Below are positions 7,474-19,500 of a stretch of 64,000 nt of DNA, piece by piece. Origin of the DNA: Spirochaetae bacterium HGW-Spirochaetae-3. Lineage in GTDB: Bacteria; Spirochaetota; Spirochaetia; Treponematales; UBA12059. Both the position numbers and the translations under genes were made by a program. The notes under the pieces were generated by a model, which saw nothing but the letters and a program-made list of their open reading frames with translations, was not told the DNA's origin and did not search any database. Location: NCBI GenBank assembly GCA_002839315.1, contig PGXV01000001.1, positions 186,001-250,000 of the forward strand, written 5' to 3'. Positions within the stretch are counted from its first letter, which is position 1; each line of letters opens with the position of its first letter.

Positions 7474-10400
7474 GTGAGCTCGCTCGTGCGGTTCTGCGCG
7501 GGGAGACCCGTGGCGGTCGCTATGGCGCTCGTAGCGCTTCTCATGTCGGGGATCGGAGCCGCGGCGACTTTGCCCCTCGGACGTTTGCCGGATGTATCCG
7601 TCCCGAGGGTCGTCGTCGAATCCCGGATGCCCGGTCTCCCCGCGGCGGAGATCCGTTCGATCATCGCGATACCCTTGGAAGACGCGCTCGCCTCGGTCAA
7701 GGGCCTGGCTAGATCCTCGAGCGTCTCAAGGGACGGGCAGGTTATTACCACGCTCGATTTCGGCTGGGGCGAGGATCCTTCGAAAGCGGCCGGCCGCGTC
7801 CGCGAGTCGATTGACGCGGTATACGGATCGTTGCCGGAAGGCGCCGAGAAGCCGATTGTCCTGCCGTGCGAGCCCGGAGCCGAGGCGCTCATAGTCGCAT
7901 CCATCCGACCCCTTGACGGAGACATGGCGTATGCGCGGCGCCTCGCCGAATACGAAGGACGAGCCAGGCTGAGGCGCGTCGTCGGCGCGAGCGTCGTCGT
8001 CGTCACGGGCGGACGGGAGAAGGAAGCTGTCGTGTCGGTCGATATGGAGAGGGCGGCCGCGATCGGGCTGACCGTGGCCGATTTGGCGAGAGCCCTGGCC
8101 GCTGAATGCGTAGATATTCCCGCCGGCTCGATACGGGAAGGTGAATTGGAACTGGTGGCTGTCGCCAAAGGCCGGGCGTCTAGCGTTAGCGGACTGGCCG
8201 AGATAGTCGCCGCGGGGCCGTCGGGGCCGTTCAGGATATCCGCCCTGGCCGACGTAGTCGAGCGCGACGCGCGGAGGAAGAGCGTCTTCGTCGCCGATGG
8301 CGAGGAATGCGTCGCCCTGGAATTCTATCATAGGAAAGGAGTGGACCCCGTATCCACGGCGAACGCGGCGCGTAGGGTTATCGAAGGCATGGCCGAAGAA
8401 TTCGGGCGGGACGCCGAAATTCGGATCGTAAGAGATTCGTCCATCGCAATCGCGTCGTCGATACGGGGCCTTGCGATCGCCGGTTCGATAGGCGCGGTAG
8501 CGGCGGCTGCGGCGCTGTTCCTGTTGCTCCACGATCCAAAGGCAGGCGTGCTCGTCGCGTCGTCGATACCGCTATCCGTGGCGGCGACGCTCGGAACCCT
8601 CAAGGTGCTAGGGCGATCGCTGAACGGCATGAGCCTGGGCGGCGTCAGTCTGGCGATCGGCATGATTTCCGATAACGCCGTCATAGTACTCGACGCCTTG
8701 TCGTCTCGATTCTCATCCGGTTCCCGCCGGCCTACCGCGGGCCAGATCGCCGACGCCGCGATGACGACCCTGCAGGGAACCTTCGGGAGCATGTCGACGA
8801 CCGCGGTCGTCTTCGTCCCCGTCGTGTTCCTGCCGGGACCGATCGGCGGTCTGTTCGGCGACCTCGCCGTCTCCATAATCATAGCGAACGTATCAGGATG
8901 GCTGATCGCGACCCTCGCCCTCCCGGCGGCGTACCGGGTCGCGTGGTCGGCTGCGTCGAGGCCGCCAGCCGAGCCGTTCGAGGCGGGCTATCGGCGCGCG
9001 CTAACCTTCGCGATGCGTAGGCCGCGCCTCGTCATCGCGGCGGCTCTCGCTGCCGCGGTCGCCGGAACCGCGATGGTAGCCAGCAAGGATATTTCCTTCA
9101 TGCCGGACGATGCCGCCGAGGAACTCGTGGTCGTAGCCATGTTCCCGGCGGGGACAGGTCTTGAAGCAATCGTCGACGCCGCGAAAAGCTTGAGCGCCGC
9201 CTTGTCCGCGGTCTCGGGCGTCTCCTGCGCCTATGGCCAAGCGGGATCGGAAGACGATGACGCGATCAAGAGGATCGATCCTGATTATTCCGCTTCGACG
9301 TTGACCGTCCGTTGCCGGGCTCTCGCCTCGGCGAATACCGAACGGCTCGGCTCGGAGCTCCTGGACGCCGCGAGAGGCACGTTGAGCGCCGACGTCGTCG
9401 TCGCCGTCGAGATACCGGCCGATCCGGCCGCGATCGTGCTCGGCCTGGAGAAGGGCGCCAGGATAGCGGCGAAGGGCGATAGCCCGGAGGAAGCGAGGGC
9501 CGTTGCGGATTCGATAGAGGCTAGCCTCTTCGAAGCGGCCCGAGGAGCCTTGGACTTCGTAGTCAGGTGCCCGGCAGGGGCGAAGGCGAGGATACGCATG
9601 ACACCTGACCGGGAGGCTTCGGCGTCGCTCGGCGTTACGCTGATGGACGCGACCAGAGGCGTCCGCGCCGCTACCGAGGGCGTGGTCGTGGCCTCGCTGG
9701 AATTCGGCGGCCGCGAGTTGCCGATACGGGTCGTAGCCGACGGTTCCGGTTCAGCGATCGATCCGCGTTCCGTTCCGGTCGCCGTTTCTTCCGGAACGAC
9801 GGTGCCTGCTTCGGCGATCGCGCGCTTCACGCGTACGGAGGACGACGCGACACTCGCGCGCATGGACCGATCCGACATCGTATACCTCGAAGCGAAGGCT
9901 CTCGCGGGAGCGGAGAGAAGGCTCGCCGCGGCTACGAAGGCCGTGCTGTCGCGGTCACCCGACGCGTCCATGTCTGGCGAGTCGGCTTTCAGAACATACG
10001 GAGCGTCCATGGCGGGAGCGATGCTGATGGTGCTCGTCCTCTTGTACCTCGTGCTGGGCGCGCAGTTCGAATCGTTTTCGTTGCCGGTCGTCATCATGGC
10101 GACTATCCCGCTCGCTATGGCAGGCGCCGGACCGGCTCTCGCTGTCGCGGGCATAGGACTCGACTCAGGCTCAGTCATGGGACTCGTTGTCCTGTTCGGC
10201 ATCGTCGTGAACAATGCGATCCTGCTGTATGAGGCCAGCTCTGCGAAAAGGGCCATAGGACTCGGCCCCGCGACGGCCGCGTACGCGGGCGCCATCGAGC
10301 GCTCGCGTCCAGTGCTCGCTACTACCCTGACGACCGTCGTAGCCCTGCTTCCCCTCTGCCTGTCCTCGAACGGCTCGGCTCAACGATCGATGTCGGTAGC

Positions 10401-10503
10401 GATGACGGGAGGGCTCGTCGCGTCTACAGCGTTAACGCTATTCGTTTCGCCTATCGCGTTCGCGGCGAGGGGAAGGCCGAAGGCCGCGGGAGCCCGCCTA
10501 TGA
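7474..10503 (+). CDS. RND efflux-type permease, first of a pair
   Basis: This 1009-residue inner-membrane protein matches the AcrB/HAE and HME type. It has an N-terminal TM helix, the porter-domain start RLPDVSVPRVVVESRMPGLP with PLEDALASVKGL, a block of TM helices from about residue 330, a second periplasmic half and a second TM block ending near residue 1000. In TM4 the usual Asp-Asp proton pair reads Asp400-Asn401 (MISDNAVIVLD). In TM10 the motif is VVNNAILLYE (N913, N914). The start is a GTG with GAAGGG upstream. It overlaps the second permease by four bases, so a hetero-oligomer like MdtB/MdtC is plausible. Substrate unknown. Confidence 0.88.
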   Translation: MSSLVRFCAGRPVAVAMALVALLMSGIGAAATLPLGRLPDVSVPRVVVESRMPGLPAAEIRSIIAIPLEDALASVKGLARSSSVSRDGQVITTLDFGWGEDPSKAAGRVRESIDAVYGSLPEGAEKPIVLPCEPGAEALIVASIRPLDGDMAYARRLAEYEGRARLRRVVGASVVVVTGGREKEAVVSVDMERAAAIGLTVADLARALAAECVDIPAGSIREGELELVAVAKGRASSVSGLAEIVAAGPSGPFRISALADVVERDARRKSVFVADGEECVALEFYHRKGVDPVSTANAARRVIEGMAEEFGRDAEIRIVRDSSIAIASSIRGLAIAGSIGAVAAAAALFLLLHDPKAGVLVASSIPLSVAATLGTLKVLGRSLNGMSLGGVSLAIGMISDNAVIVLDALSSRFSSGSRRPTAGQIADAAMTTLQGTFGSMSTTAVVFVPVVFLPGPIGGLFGDLAVSIIIANVSGWLIATLALPAAYRVAWSAASRPPAEPFEAGYRRALTFAMRRPRLVIAAALAAAVAGTAMVASKDISFMPDDAAEELVVVAMFPAGTGLEAIVDAAKSLSAALSAVSGVSCAYGQAGSEDDDAIKRIDPDYSASTLTVRCRALASANTERLGSELLDAARGTLSADVVVAVEIPADPAAIVLGLEKGARIAAKGDSPEEARAVADSIEASLFEAARGALDFVVRCPAGAKARIRMTPDREASASLGVTLMDATRGVRAATEGVVVASLEFGGRELPIRVVADGSGSAIDPRSVPVAVSSGTTVPASAIARFTRTEDDATLARMDRSDIVYLEAKALAGAERRLAAATKAVLSRSPDASMSGESAFRTYGASMAGAMLMVLVLLYLVLGAQFESFSLPVVIMATIPLAMAGAGPALAVAGIGLDSGSVMGLVVLFGIVVNNAILLYEASSAKRAIGLGPATAAYAGAIERSRPVLATTLTTVVALLPLCLSSNGSAQRSMSVAMTGGLVASTALTLFVSPIAFAARGRPKAAGARL

Positions 10504-13500
10504 GAGCGAAGGCCTGGTACGGTCGTCCGGTCGCCGCCGCTTGCGCCGTCGCTGCCGCCATGGCGGCAGCGGCCTTCGTGCTCTCCGGAGCCGAATTCGG
10601 GGCGAACGCATCATCGAAGCGGGATACATTCGCGATTACCATGCGCCATTACGGCGTAGACGCGCGTGAAATGGAGCGATCGATCGCGATACCGCTCGAG
10701 GACGCCTTGTCGGCCGTTCCAGGCGCCGAGCGGACCTCGAGCGCCAGCGAATACGGAAAAACAAGGATCGCGGTACGACTGTCATACGGGGTAGATAAGG
10801 CTACGGCGTACGAGTGCGTACGAGATGCCGCTCAACGAGTGTACGAACGCCTGCCGTCGTCGGCGCAGCGTCCCGAGATAGGCGCGTATAGCGATGGCCC
10901 GGGACCCGTATGGGCGGCATCGGTTTATTCGGATCGCATGGACGGTCCGGCGCTCGGAAAGATCCTTGAGCGTATCGTGAAGCCGGCGCTCGAGAAGTTG
11001 CGGGGAGCCGGCGAAGTCGAGTCGGCGGGGAGCGGCCCTCCGGAGACGGTCGTCGAAGTCGACGAGGTAACCGGAGCGGCTATCGGGATCTCGATCGCGG
11101 CGGCGGCTAGTGCGTTGGCCTCTGCCGACATCATCGCGCCGGCGGGATCGACTGAGATCGGGGGATCCGAGGCGTTTATATTAGCCGACGGTAGATATCC
11201 TCGCGGCGAGGATATAGGAGACGCTTATATCGCTTCCGGCGTCGGTACGTCGGTTCCGCTCTCCTCTTTCGCCAGGATAGAGACCCGCGAGCGGAAGCCG
11301 GAAGCGCTGTCGAGAGTAGACGGGATGAAAGCCGAGACCATAGCGGTAAAGGCCGGCGGGAACGCCAACCTGTCGATGCTGTCCCGCGACATCGCCAAAG
11401 AAATAGCAATCCTTTCCGCCGAGCACGGACTCGGTTTCCGCGTACTCTACGACGTCGGCGCCGAGGTCGAGCGTTCGTTGCGATCGACCCTGTCGGCGGC
11501 GATCCAGGGGGCTCTGGCCGTAGCCCTCGCGGCGGCGATGCTCATCGGCCGGACAGGACGCTCGGCAAGCGCCGCGAAGGCTCGCGTCGTCGCGGTCGCG
11601 GCCGTGCCGATCGTCCTTATCGCCGCGGCGGCCGAACTGACGCTCGCGGGCCTTAACCTGGACCAGTACTCGCTTTCGGGGCTCGCGGTCGGACTCGGCG
11701 CTTCCGTCGACTCCGTGCTGCTGTCGGCCGAACGCCTGGCGCGATCGAATTCCATAGAGGACGGCCGATACGCCATGAGAAGGCTTGCGCCTTCCCTGAT
11801 CTCCGGAATGATCACTACCTTGATCGTGCTCGTCCCGTTGGCCGGGCTCGATTTCGTCGCTGATGGAATGGCGAGCGTAGCCGCCGCGATAGCGGCCGTG
11901 AATGCGACGGCGTTGTTATTCGCCGTGTCGATCATGCCGCCGCTCGTGCTGGGAGGCTCGAGGAAGCGGGCGCCCGGATCGCCCGGAAGCGGACCGGCGG
12001 TTCGCGGGAAGGCGGCTACGCTCATCCGCCTCGGGAACAGGATCCTCGCCCGTAACGCGACCCTGTGCGCGCGGTTGCCGTGGATTCCGCTCTCAGTCGC
12101 CGCGGTCCTGAGCGTAGCCGGATTGGCCGTTATCGTTTCATTGCCATTGAGCCTCGAGGCGGGGGACGCGGACGACGCCGTGTACGCGCATGTTGAATTC
12201 GAGCCGGGACTCGCGGTCGACAGCGTCGATGCGCGCCTCGCCGCATATTCAGCGTCGCTCGCGGAACAGGACGGCATCACGAGCGTATACGCCACGGCGA
12301 GGCGCGGTTCGGGCTCTGTCCTCGCTTCATTCGACCGCAGGAAGACCGATAGATCCGGCGTCGCGGAAGCCGCGAGAAACCTGGTTGTCCAAGGCGGCAT
12401 GGTCTGGATCCCCGAAGCCGGGCCGGACGAGCGCGCGTGGGAGGTGTCTGTATTCGGCGACGACGACGCGGAGTGCCGGCGGATCGCGACCGTCGCGGCG
12501 GAGGCGGTCGCGGATCTTCCGTTCGTCGAGGACGTCGTGCTCGATTTCAAGGAAGGGCCGGAGAATGTGCTGCTACGCCCGTATAGAGAGCGGTCGGCGG
12601 CCTTGGGCGTAGCGTTCTCTCGCGCGGCCGACGGGATTCGCCGAGGCGTGCACGGCCCCGTCGCGTACAAGCGGATCGGAGCCGATGGTGAGTCGGACGT
12701 TCGCGTGACCGCTCTGCGAGACGGCGATATAGCCGGTATCGGCGACGCGGCGGCGGCGATGGTGCGGACCGCCTCGGGATACGTCCGCGCGGATGCGCTC
12801 ATGGCGATGAGCAGGGTGCGCGACGTTCAGAGGATATATAGACGGGACCGTCGCCGAGTCGCTTCCTTCACGATCCGCGCCTCGCCGCTCGACCCGAGGG
12901 AAGCGGGAAGGCTAGTCGACGCGGCCGTCGCATCGATCGATCGACCCGCCGGATACTCAATCGATTTCGATCGGGACGCGATAGAGAGTTCAGATCGCCT
13001 CGCCGGTACGGGTATAGCCTTCGTTCTAGCCGCGGCCCTGGCCTATATGGCGACGGCCGCGGTGAGCGAGTCGTTCGGAGCGCCGCTCGCGGTGATGTCG
13101 GCGTTGCCTCCTTCGTTGGCCGTACCGGGCTTGCTACTGGCCTTCGCGGGGGCGCCGCTGGCCGCTTCCTCCGCGTGCGCGTTCGTAGCCGTTTCCGGCA
13201 TGACGGTGAATGCGTCGGTGCTTACGGTAGAGGAGCGGCGATCATACTGCGCTACGCGCGGTTCCGGAAGCGCTAGCGCCTACGACCTGTACCGTATCAC
13301 GAGGAATCGCTTCGGCGCACTGGTCGCGACGAGCGCGACGAGCGTCGCGGGGGCGCTGCCGTTCCTCTTTCTCTCGGAGTCAGCCGTCGGCAGGTCGTTG
13401 GCGTTCGTCGCGGCTACGGGTAGCGCCACCTCATTCTTCGTCGCCCTCACCGTAATCCCGGCCCTCGCCTCTGCGGTTCCCGGGCTGTTCGATAGTTTTA

Positions 13501-13538
13501 TGTTATCGGATCATCACGCGAAGGAAGGAAGTAGATAA
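10500..13538 (+). CDS. RND-type permease, divergent second subunit
   Basis: The 1012-residue product shares the RND layout (RSIAIPLEDALSAVPGAERTSS near residue 65, two TM blocks) but is clearly more divergent than its partner. The TM4 proton site retains one acidic residue (Asp404, followed by Ser405, in SVDSVLLSAE). TM10 has MTVNASVLTVEE with Asn904. Its stop codon shares a base with the start of the giant gene (TAATG), so translation is almost surely coupled. Known RND pairs such as MdtBC work as mixed trimers; by analogy this one may be a specificity or regulatory subunit. Whether it transports on its own cannot be told from the sequence. Confidence 0.85.
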   Translation: MRAKAWYGRPVAAACAVAAAMAAAAFVLSGAEFGANASSKRDTFAITMRHYGVDAREMERSIAIPLEDALSAVPGAERTSSASEYGKTRIAVRLSYGVDKATAYECVRDAAQRVYERLPSSAQRPEIGAYSDGPGPVWAASVYSDRMDGPALGKILERIVKPALEKLRGAGEVESAGSGPPETVVEVDEVTGAAIGISIAAAASALASADIIAPAGSTEIGGSEAFILADGRYPRGEDIGDAYIASGVGTSVPLSSFARIETRERKPEALSRVDGMKAETIAVKAGGNANLSMLSRDIAKEIAILSAEHGLGFRVLYDVGAEVERSLRSTLSAAIQGALAVALAAAMLIGRTGRSASAAKARVVAVAAVPIVLIAAAAELTLAGLNLDQYSLSGLAVGLGASVDSVLLSAERLARSNSIEDGRYAMRRLAPSLISGMITTLIVLVPLAGLDFVADGMASVAAAIAAVNATALLFAVSIMPPLVLGGSRKRAPGSPGSGPAVRGKAATLIRLGNRILARNATLCARLPWIPLSVAAVLSVAGLAVIVSLPLSLEAGDADDAVYAHVEFEPGLAVDSVDARLAAYSASLAEQDGITSVYATARRGSGSVLASFDRRKTDRSGVAEAARNLVVQGGMVWIPEAGPDERAWEVSVFGDDDAECRRIATVAAEAVADLPFVEDVVLDFKEGPENVLLRPYRERSAALGVAFSRAADGIRRGVHGPVAYKRIGADGESDVRVTALRDGDIAGIGDAAAAMVRTASGYVRADALMAMSRVRDVQRIYRRDRRRVASFTIRASPLDPREAGRLVDAAVASIDRPAGYSIDFDRDAIESSDRLAGTGIAFVLAAALAYMATAAVSESFGAPLAVMSALPPSLAVPGLLLAFAGAPLAASSACAFVAVSGMTVNASVLTVEERRSYCATRGSGSASAYDLYRITRNRFGALVATSATSVAGALPFLFLSESAVGRSLAFVAATGSATSFFVALTVIPALASAVPGLFDSFMLSDHHAKEGSR

Positions 13539-16500
13539 TGGTACGATCAAGCGTATGTATCGCGGCCTTAACGTGCTTTGCAGTCTTGCCGTCGGCGCTC
13601 GCGAGGCCCGACGAGGCGCCCGTGAGAGGGTTCGACGTCCCCGCCTACGAGATATCGTACCTGCGCGCCGAGCGCGAGATCGACGCCGAGGGTTGGCTTC
13701 GCGAGGCCCGATACGTCGGAGCGGCCGCGAGCGCCAGATGGGAACGCGATGCCTCGGCGCTTTACGATGACCGCGATTCCATGGCGTCGGCCCGGTCGGC
13801 GCTTGACTCGTGGACCGAATCCGACATGGCAGAGCGCTTCTCGGCGTGGCTACGCGACCGGTTCTTCGGACGGTCGGCGGCGGCTCTACGGGAAAAAGTC
13901 TCGCGAGCGACCGAAGCTGCCAATATCGATTATCTATACACTACGAATCCCGACGGCTCGGTTCGATACGACGAGGCAGGCGATCCTCGCTATGCCGTCG
14001 GCTCCAGCCTCGCCGACGATAGGGCCGCATGGAACAGCATGGCTACGAGCGCTACGAGCGCGGCGCTCGTAGCGTTCTCGAGCGGCCTTGAGACACTGCG
14101 ACCAGAGCTTCTGGCGCTTGTCCCGGAGGAAGAGCGGGCTCGTTACGAAGGTCTGATAGGCGAAGCCTCCGAGTCGGTCCGCGTGCGGTTCGCGACGGAG
14201 CTCGACGCGCTCGTGGCGCGCGATGAGCGGCTCTTCGTGGCCCGAAGGACCGCCGACGTCTGGAGCCTCAGGAACGGTAGCGAAAGCGAGGCGGCGGCGG
14301 CGATAGCTGCAGCGCTCGTAGAGGAGGCCGGTGCGGCCTGCGGTGCGGGTCTTTCGGCGTTAAGCGCCAGGATAGAAGCCTTCGTCGCGTCGGTGGACGA
14401 TCCCGACGCCGTCGGTTCAGGTTGGCTAGAGGAATTCAGCCTGCAATTCGATAGAGGCCTATTAGCCTGGCAGGGAGCGGAAGAGCGGTTCATGGTGAGG
14501 CGGCTGGAATGGGAACGCGACGCCGAGGCGTCCTTCGACGCGGGCAACGAGGCATGGGCGTCGGCCTACGAACGGCTTTCCCGCGAGAGTCGAGCATGGG
14601 AGGCCGAGGCCGGCGAGCTCCTGCGGGAAGGCGAAGAATCCTTCGGTCGTGCCGGCGCCGCTCTAGAAGCCGATATCAAGCGGGCGCGGGCGGAGTTCGA
14701 GCGCGATGCGAACGAGAGGGCTACGGCGAGCGCTACGAGAGCCGGCGCCTGGGTCGATGTGTATCTGCAGTCATGCTATGCCGCGACGAGCGCGCGTGAA
14801 GGGGCGGATTACTGGCTGTCGCTCCTTGGAGACGACGCGCCGTCGTTCGGGGACGCCGCTATCGGGGCCTGGCTCGATGCCGAAGAATCCGCCGGGGATT
14901 CACCTCCCGACCGAAGCGGGACGATAGCCCGGCTTCGAGACTGCATGAGCGTATACGACGAGTTCTCGAAAAAGGCGCTCGATGCTCGGGACAGGCTCGT
15001 AGCAGATTTCGGGCTCGCGTTGGGGGCCGGGGCCGGAAGCCTGACGGACGTGCTGGAGCCGGGTATTTCAAGCGATGATTTTTACCTGGACGAATATCAG
15101 GAGGAGCTTCTACGCGCGAAGGCGATGGAAGGCTACTGGATAAAGCGTGCCTGGATTGCCGAGGCCGTCCTCGAATACGCCGCGGACCTGAGTTCCGGTC
15201 GGTCGACCGAAGGCGAGAGCATGCGCCTGCTCAAAGAGGCTTCTGAGCAGTATAGCGATGCGCTATCGGCCTACGGGTCGGCGAGGGAAGCGCTGTCCGG
15301 CTTAGGCGGCGCTTTAGGCGAGGCGGGGAGAGCGATGGATGCGGCGCGCGACGCGTTGATCGAAGCGAGTAGCGCTCTCGAGGCGACTAATTCGGCGTAT
15401 GCGATGGCGATGGCCGCGCTCGTCTCGGAAGGAGACGGCGTCCTTATCAGGGACGAACTATACGCGCAGTACCGGCGGCTTATAGTCTATAGCGGCCTTT
15501 CCGCGGCCGACGGGGCACCGAGCGAGGCCGGCCTCGTGGCGGCATATCTAGCGAAGGCCCGCGCCCTCGGGTACGCAGAGGATATAGAGCGTTCCGGAGA
15601 AGCCTTGCGGGAGGCCGTGAACGGACTTCCCGGCGAGCTGAGCCTGTACGAGCTTTCCCGGAAGTACGAGCGCATCGTCGTTCCGGCCGATCCTGCGGCT
15701 TCGAGGCTCGACGTCGATGCGTATGGCCTTGACGCGGATGATCCATCGTACTCGACGATCGAAGCCCTCTTACGCGACATGAGTCGGAGGATCGCTGAAG
15801 AGGACGGTCAGGACGGGATCGGCCGTATAGAAAGCGCGTATAGAAGCGCCGTCGCTGCGGTCGCGGAACGCGCCCGGATTCAGGCGGCGGAGGCGTTGGC
15901 GTCGAGGCTGGACGGCATCGCGCTACTCGGTTCGACTAACGCAGGCGACTGGTATGCGGCTCGCTCCGACGGCCGGGACGGCGGCGGCGATACGCGAAGC
16001 CGGTTGGATACGGATCTCGACGTCGCTCGGCGCTCGCTGCTCGGAGCGCGGGCCGCGCTCGAGCTGGAAGCGATACGCTATCTGCTCGGCGATTATCCCG
16101 CGTCGACCGGTAGCGACGATTCCGTATGCCTGGCCGATTCACTGTTCGGAGAAGACGCTTTCGAAGGACGGTCAGGCCTGGAATCCGCCCGCGCCTCTTT
16201 AGAGATACTCGTCGCCGCGATCGAGGCGCACGCCGATTCCGGAGCGATAGAATTCTCTGAGGCCATAGAGGATATCGCCGGCTCCGACGCGTCGATAGCG
16301 ACGTTCGCTCGCGGCCGAGGGTTCTTCGCCATCGCCGCGTGCGACGTGGCGTCGCTGTACCTCGTCGAGGAGACTGCGGCCCTGGAGAAGGCGCGCGGCA
16401 GGTCGGCGGCCTTCAGCCGGTACGGATCATCGTCCGTCGCGAGCGGAAGAGAGCGCGTCGCGGCCGTGTCGGCTCTACTGGGCGACGCGTTGGCTGCCTT

Positions 16501-19500
16501 GGGCCTGTCTATCGACGACGGCGGTCTGCTTCCGGACGCCGATGAATTGGTCGAGGCGATCCTCGGCCGGAGCGGCTCCGAGATCCCGGCTCTAGCGGAT
16601 CTCTTCGTTGCCGTCGACGCGGCGTCGAGCCTCGCGCCAGCCTGGATAGCGAGCGAGCTGTCGGGTTGGCGCGACGCAATAATGGCCCAGGCCTCCGCGC
16701 TTGGCGCCGCGGCGGGAATCGGCGATCCGCGGGTGAGCGCTACCTACGAGGCAACGCTCGCAGAGTACGACCAGCGGGCGAGCGTCTTGTCGGCCGTCTT
16801 GAGCGGATTGTCGGGAAGCGAATACGAGGTAGCCCTGGCGCTACGTTTGTCCGTTTCCGCAATAGACTGGTCAGATACGGAACGAATGTTGATTGAAGAG
16901 GAAACGGAGCGGCTCATAGCGGGTAACGGAGAAGGGCCGATTGACGATACGTATAGTCGCGCCGATGCTGAAAAGATAGCGGCGACGTATGCGGGAGAGT
17001 ACTCGGGCGAGACGCTACGGTGGGCCGCTCGCACATGCGGCGGCGACGCCAGGCTCGCCATCGGCGTCGCTCGGCTTCTCGAGGCCGGCGGCATGAGCGA
17101 CCCTTTTCACAGATGGATCATGGGCGCGGTTTCAGACAAGGCCGTGGCCTTAATGGCGGAAACGCGTCGACTCGCCGCTCTCATAGCCTGCTCGAGGTCC
17201 TTCGAGCGGGCCGGGAACCGGGCGCGCGACGCGGACGCAGCCGGAGAAAAGCACTGGCGGGAATACCTTCCCTCCGATACGGGGAGCCTTCCGGACGGGC
17301 TTCCGCCCTCGTCCTCGAGCTGGGCGGAGGGCGTATCGGCGGATGCGCGAGAGGATTCGCATAGGCGATCGGCCTCGCTTACGGAGGCACTGAGGGCATG
17401 GGGCGACTATGTCGACGGGTACGACTCCTCCGACGGCGACTCGGCGGGTCTCTCCGATTTCGGCGCCATCGCCCGACGATACATCGACAATCCGGAATTA
17501 CTGTTCGATTCCGCGGACATAGCCTATGCGCCTAACCTCTTGGCTTACGGATACGACGAGGCGGTCGGCGAGTATTGCTCCCTAGCCTATGGAAGGGAGA
17601 AGGCTCGCGAGGCGATAGCCACGCTCGGCTACGCCTACGAATCGCTGACCGATCCCGGCGGTATTCAGGAGCGGCTATCGATACTGGCGTCTGAAATCAT
17701 CGAAGGCGACGCTCGCTATGATAGGGCGCTGGCCGCATACGCAGCGGCCAGCGACGCTTTCGAAGCCGTGGGCGCCGCGTACGATCGGGCGTATGACGGC
17801 GCGTCGGCGTCGTATAGGTCGCTCGACGAGGCGCGTACGATATTCGAAAAAGAGGACGCGATACGACGGTGGGCCAGTACCGCCTATCTCTCGTCGTCGG
17901 GCGATGGGGACGAGCCGGGGATAACCGGCTATCGAAGCCCTGCGGAGGAACTCGCGCTAGCGAAGGCGTCGTCGGCTCGAGCCTCCGCCGCTCTATCGGT
18001 CCTCGGGGATCTATACTCGGGCGGCGAGCGGGAGCGACCGTACGACGACCCGGAGTACGCGTCGATGTACGTCAGGTATAAAGACGGCTATCGAAGCATG
18101 ATGATGGCGGCCAAGGCGCGCGACTCCATCGCCGAGGCGCTCAAGAATGAAGCCAGGATCAACGCGGCCGCGTACGGGGCGTTCCGTGATTCACGCTCCT
18201 TCCTCGAGCGGGGCGCGCCGGACGACGCGTTCGGCGAATATTTAACGATCGATCCTAACGGATCCCTACGGCTCGCGTACGGATCGGGCTTCTCGTTCCA
18301 GGAAGGTTCCGGATCGGAATCGGTCTCCGCGTATTTCTCCGAGTCGGTGCGTGATCCGGAGTCTGGCCGCGTCGATTCGACCGCCTTCCACATCGCCCTT
18401 GACGAGTTGTGCGCCTGGATGGGCTCTATCGATTTCTCGACCGCCAAGGCGAGGCAGTGGGGGCTGGCCCGGGATTACGTGCTCGGCAATCTCGTAGCGA
18501 ACGATACCGAATTCGCCGGTATCATCGACTATAGGGAAACCGGAATCGACAAGAGCCTCCTCGGCAGCGGGCGGTTCGTACTGCTCGGCAAGCCGATATC
18601 CGAGATTCTTGAAGAGTACAGGAACGGCGAGCTGGCTACGAGAAAAAGGCTGGCCTACGAATCCATGGGAGCCGAGGAGAAAGGCTGGTTCGAGAATTAT
18701 CTCGCGTTGCGTATAAGCGGCGCGCTCGTCGAGCCGATAGCGGACGCAGAGGGAGGGGAGTCGACCTATGACGGATTCTCGTATTGGTCGAGCCGGTCAG
18801 AGTACGAGAAGCTAGAGGCGGAGGCGGAACGGGAGCTACGCATATGCGAAAACGGTATCAAGGTAAGCGCCGGAGTCTACGCCGGAGCCCTGGTGTCCGC
18901 CGCCGCCGCTTCGGCCTCCCTGTTCCTGGCCTTCCTCGCCCCCGGTTTCTTGGTGACGGCGAGCGTAGCCTATGCCGCGATGGCCGCTTTCGGACTTAGC
19001 ATAGGAGGTATACAGGCGACGCAAGGTGTCTACGCCGCGGAGATGAGGGACCTCGTATCCCAGACCGACGCGGCGGCGGCGGTCATGACGCGGGGCATGA
19101 GCGAATCGGCCCGCCTTAAGGAAGCGTACCTCGCGTCCTGCGCACGGATGGACGTCCTCGCGGGAACAATTTCCGACGACGAGGGCTGGGATCCGTCCGC
19201 CCTGAGCGATGCGCTCGTCGCGGCCGGCTGGAGCGATGGATCGGATCTGAAGGCGGTGACGGATGGGTATTCGACCTTCGCCTTGGAGACCGGCGCCAAG
19301 CCGAAGAACGCGTCGGAGGCCCTGACGGACTTCGCCGCATGGTCGCAGGCTCTAAGGGACGACGCGCGCGACGCGCTCGAGCGCGCGTACGCGGACGACG
19401 AGTCGGCCAGGCTAGCGTCCGTTTCCTCATATCGCGAGGTATACGGGCGTTACATCGAAGGCGAGGCTGGAGATAGGGACCTGGCGGCGGCGGCCCGTGC

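Noticed and set aside
6762-8168. Minus-strand open frame of 468 codons across the Ig-like B and RND genes
   Set aside because: Ser/Arg/Pro-rich shadow of high-GC genes on the plus strand; both plus-strand genes are clear families.
11447-12802. Minus-strand open frame of 451 codons inside the second RND gene
   Set aside because: Composition (Ser, Ala, Thr, Arg) is that of an antisense frame; the plus strand codes for a recognisable permease.
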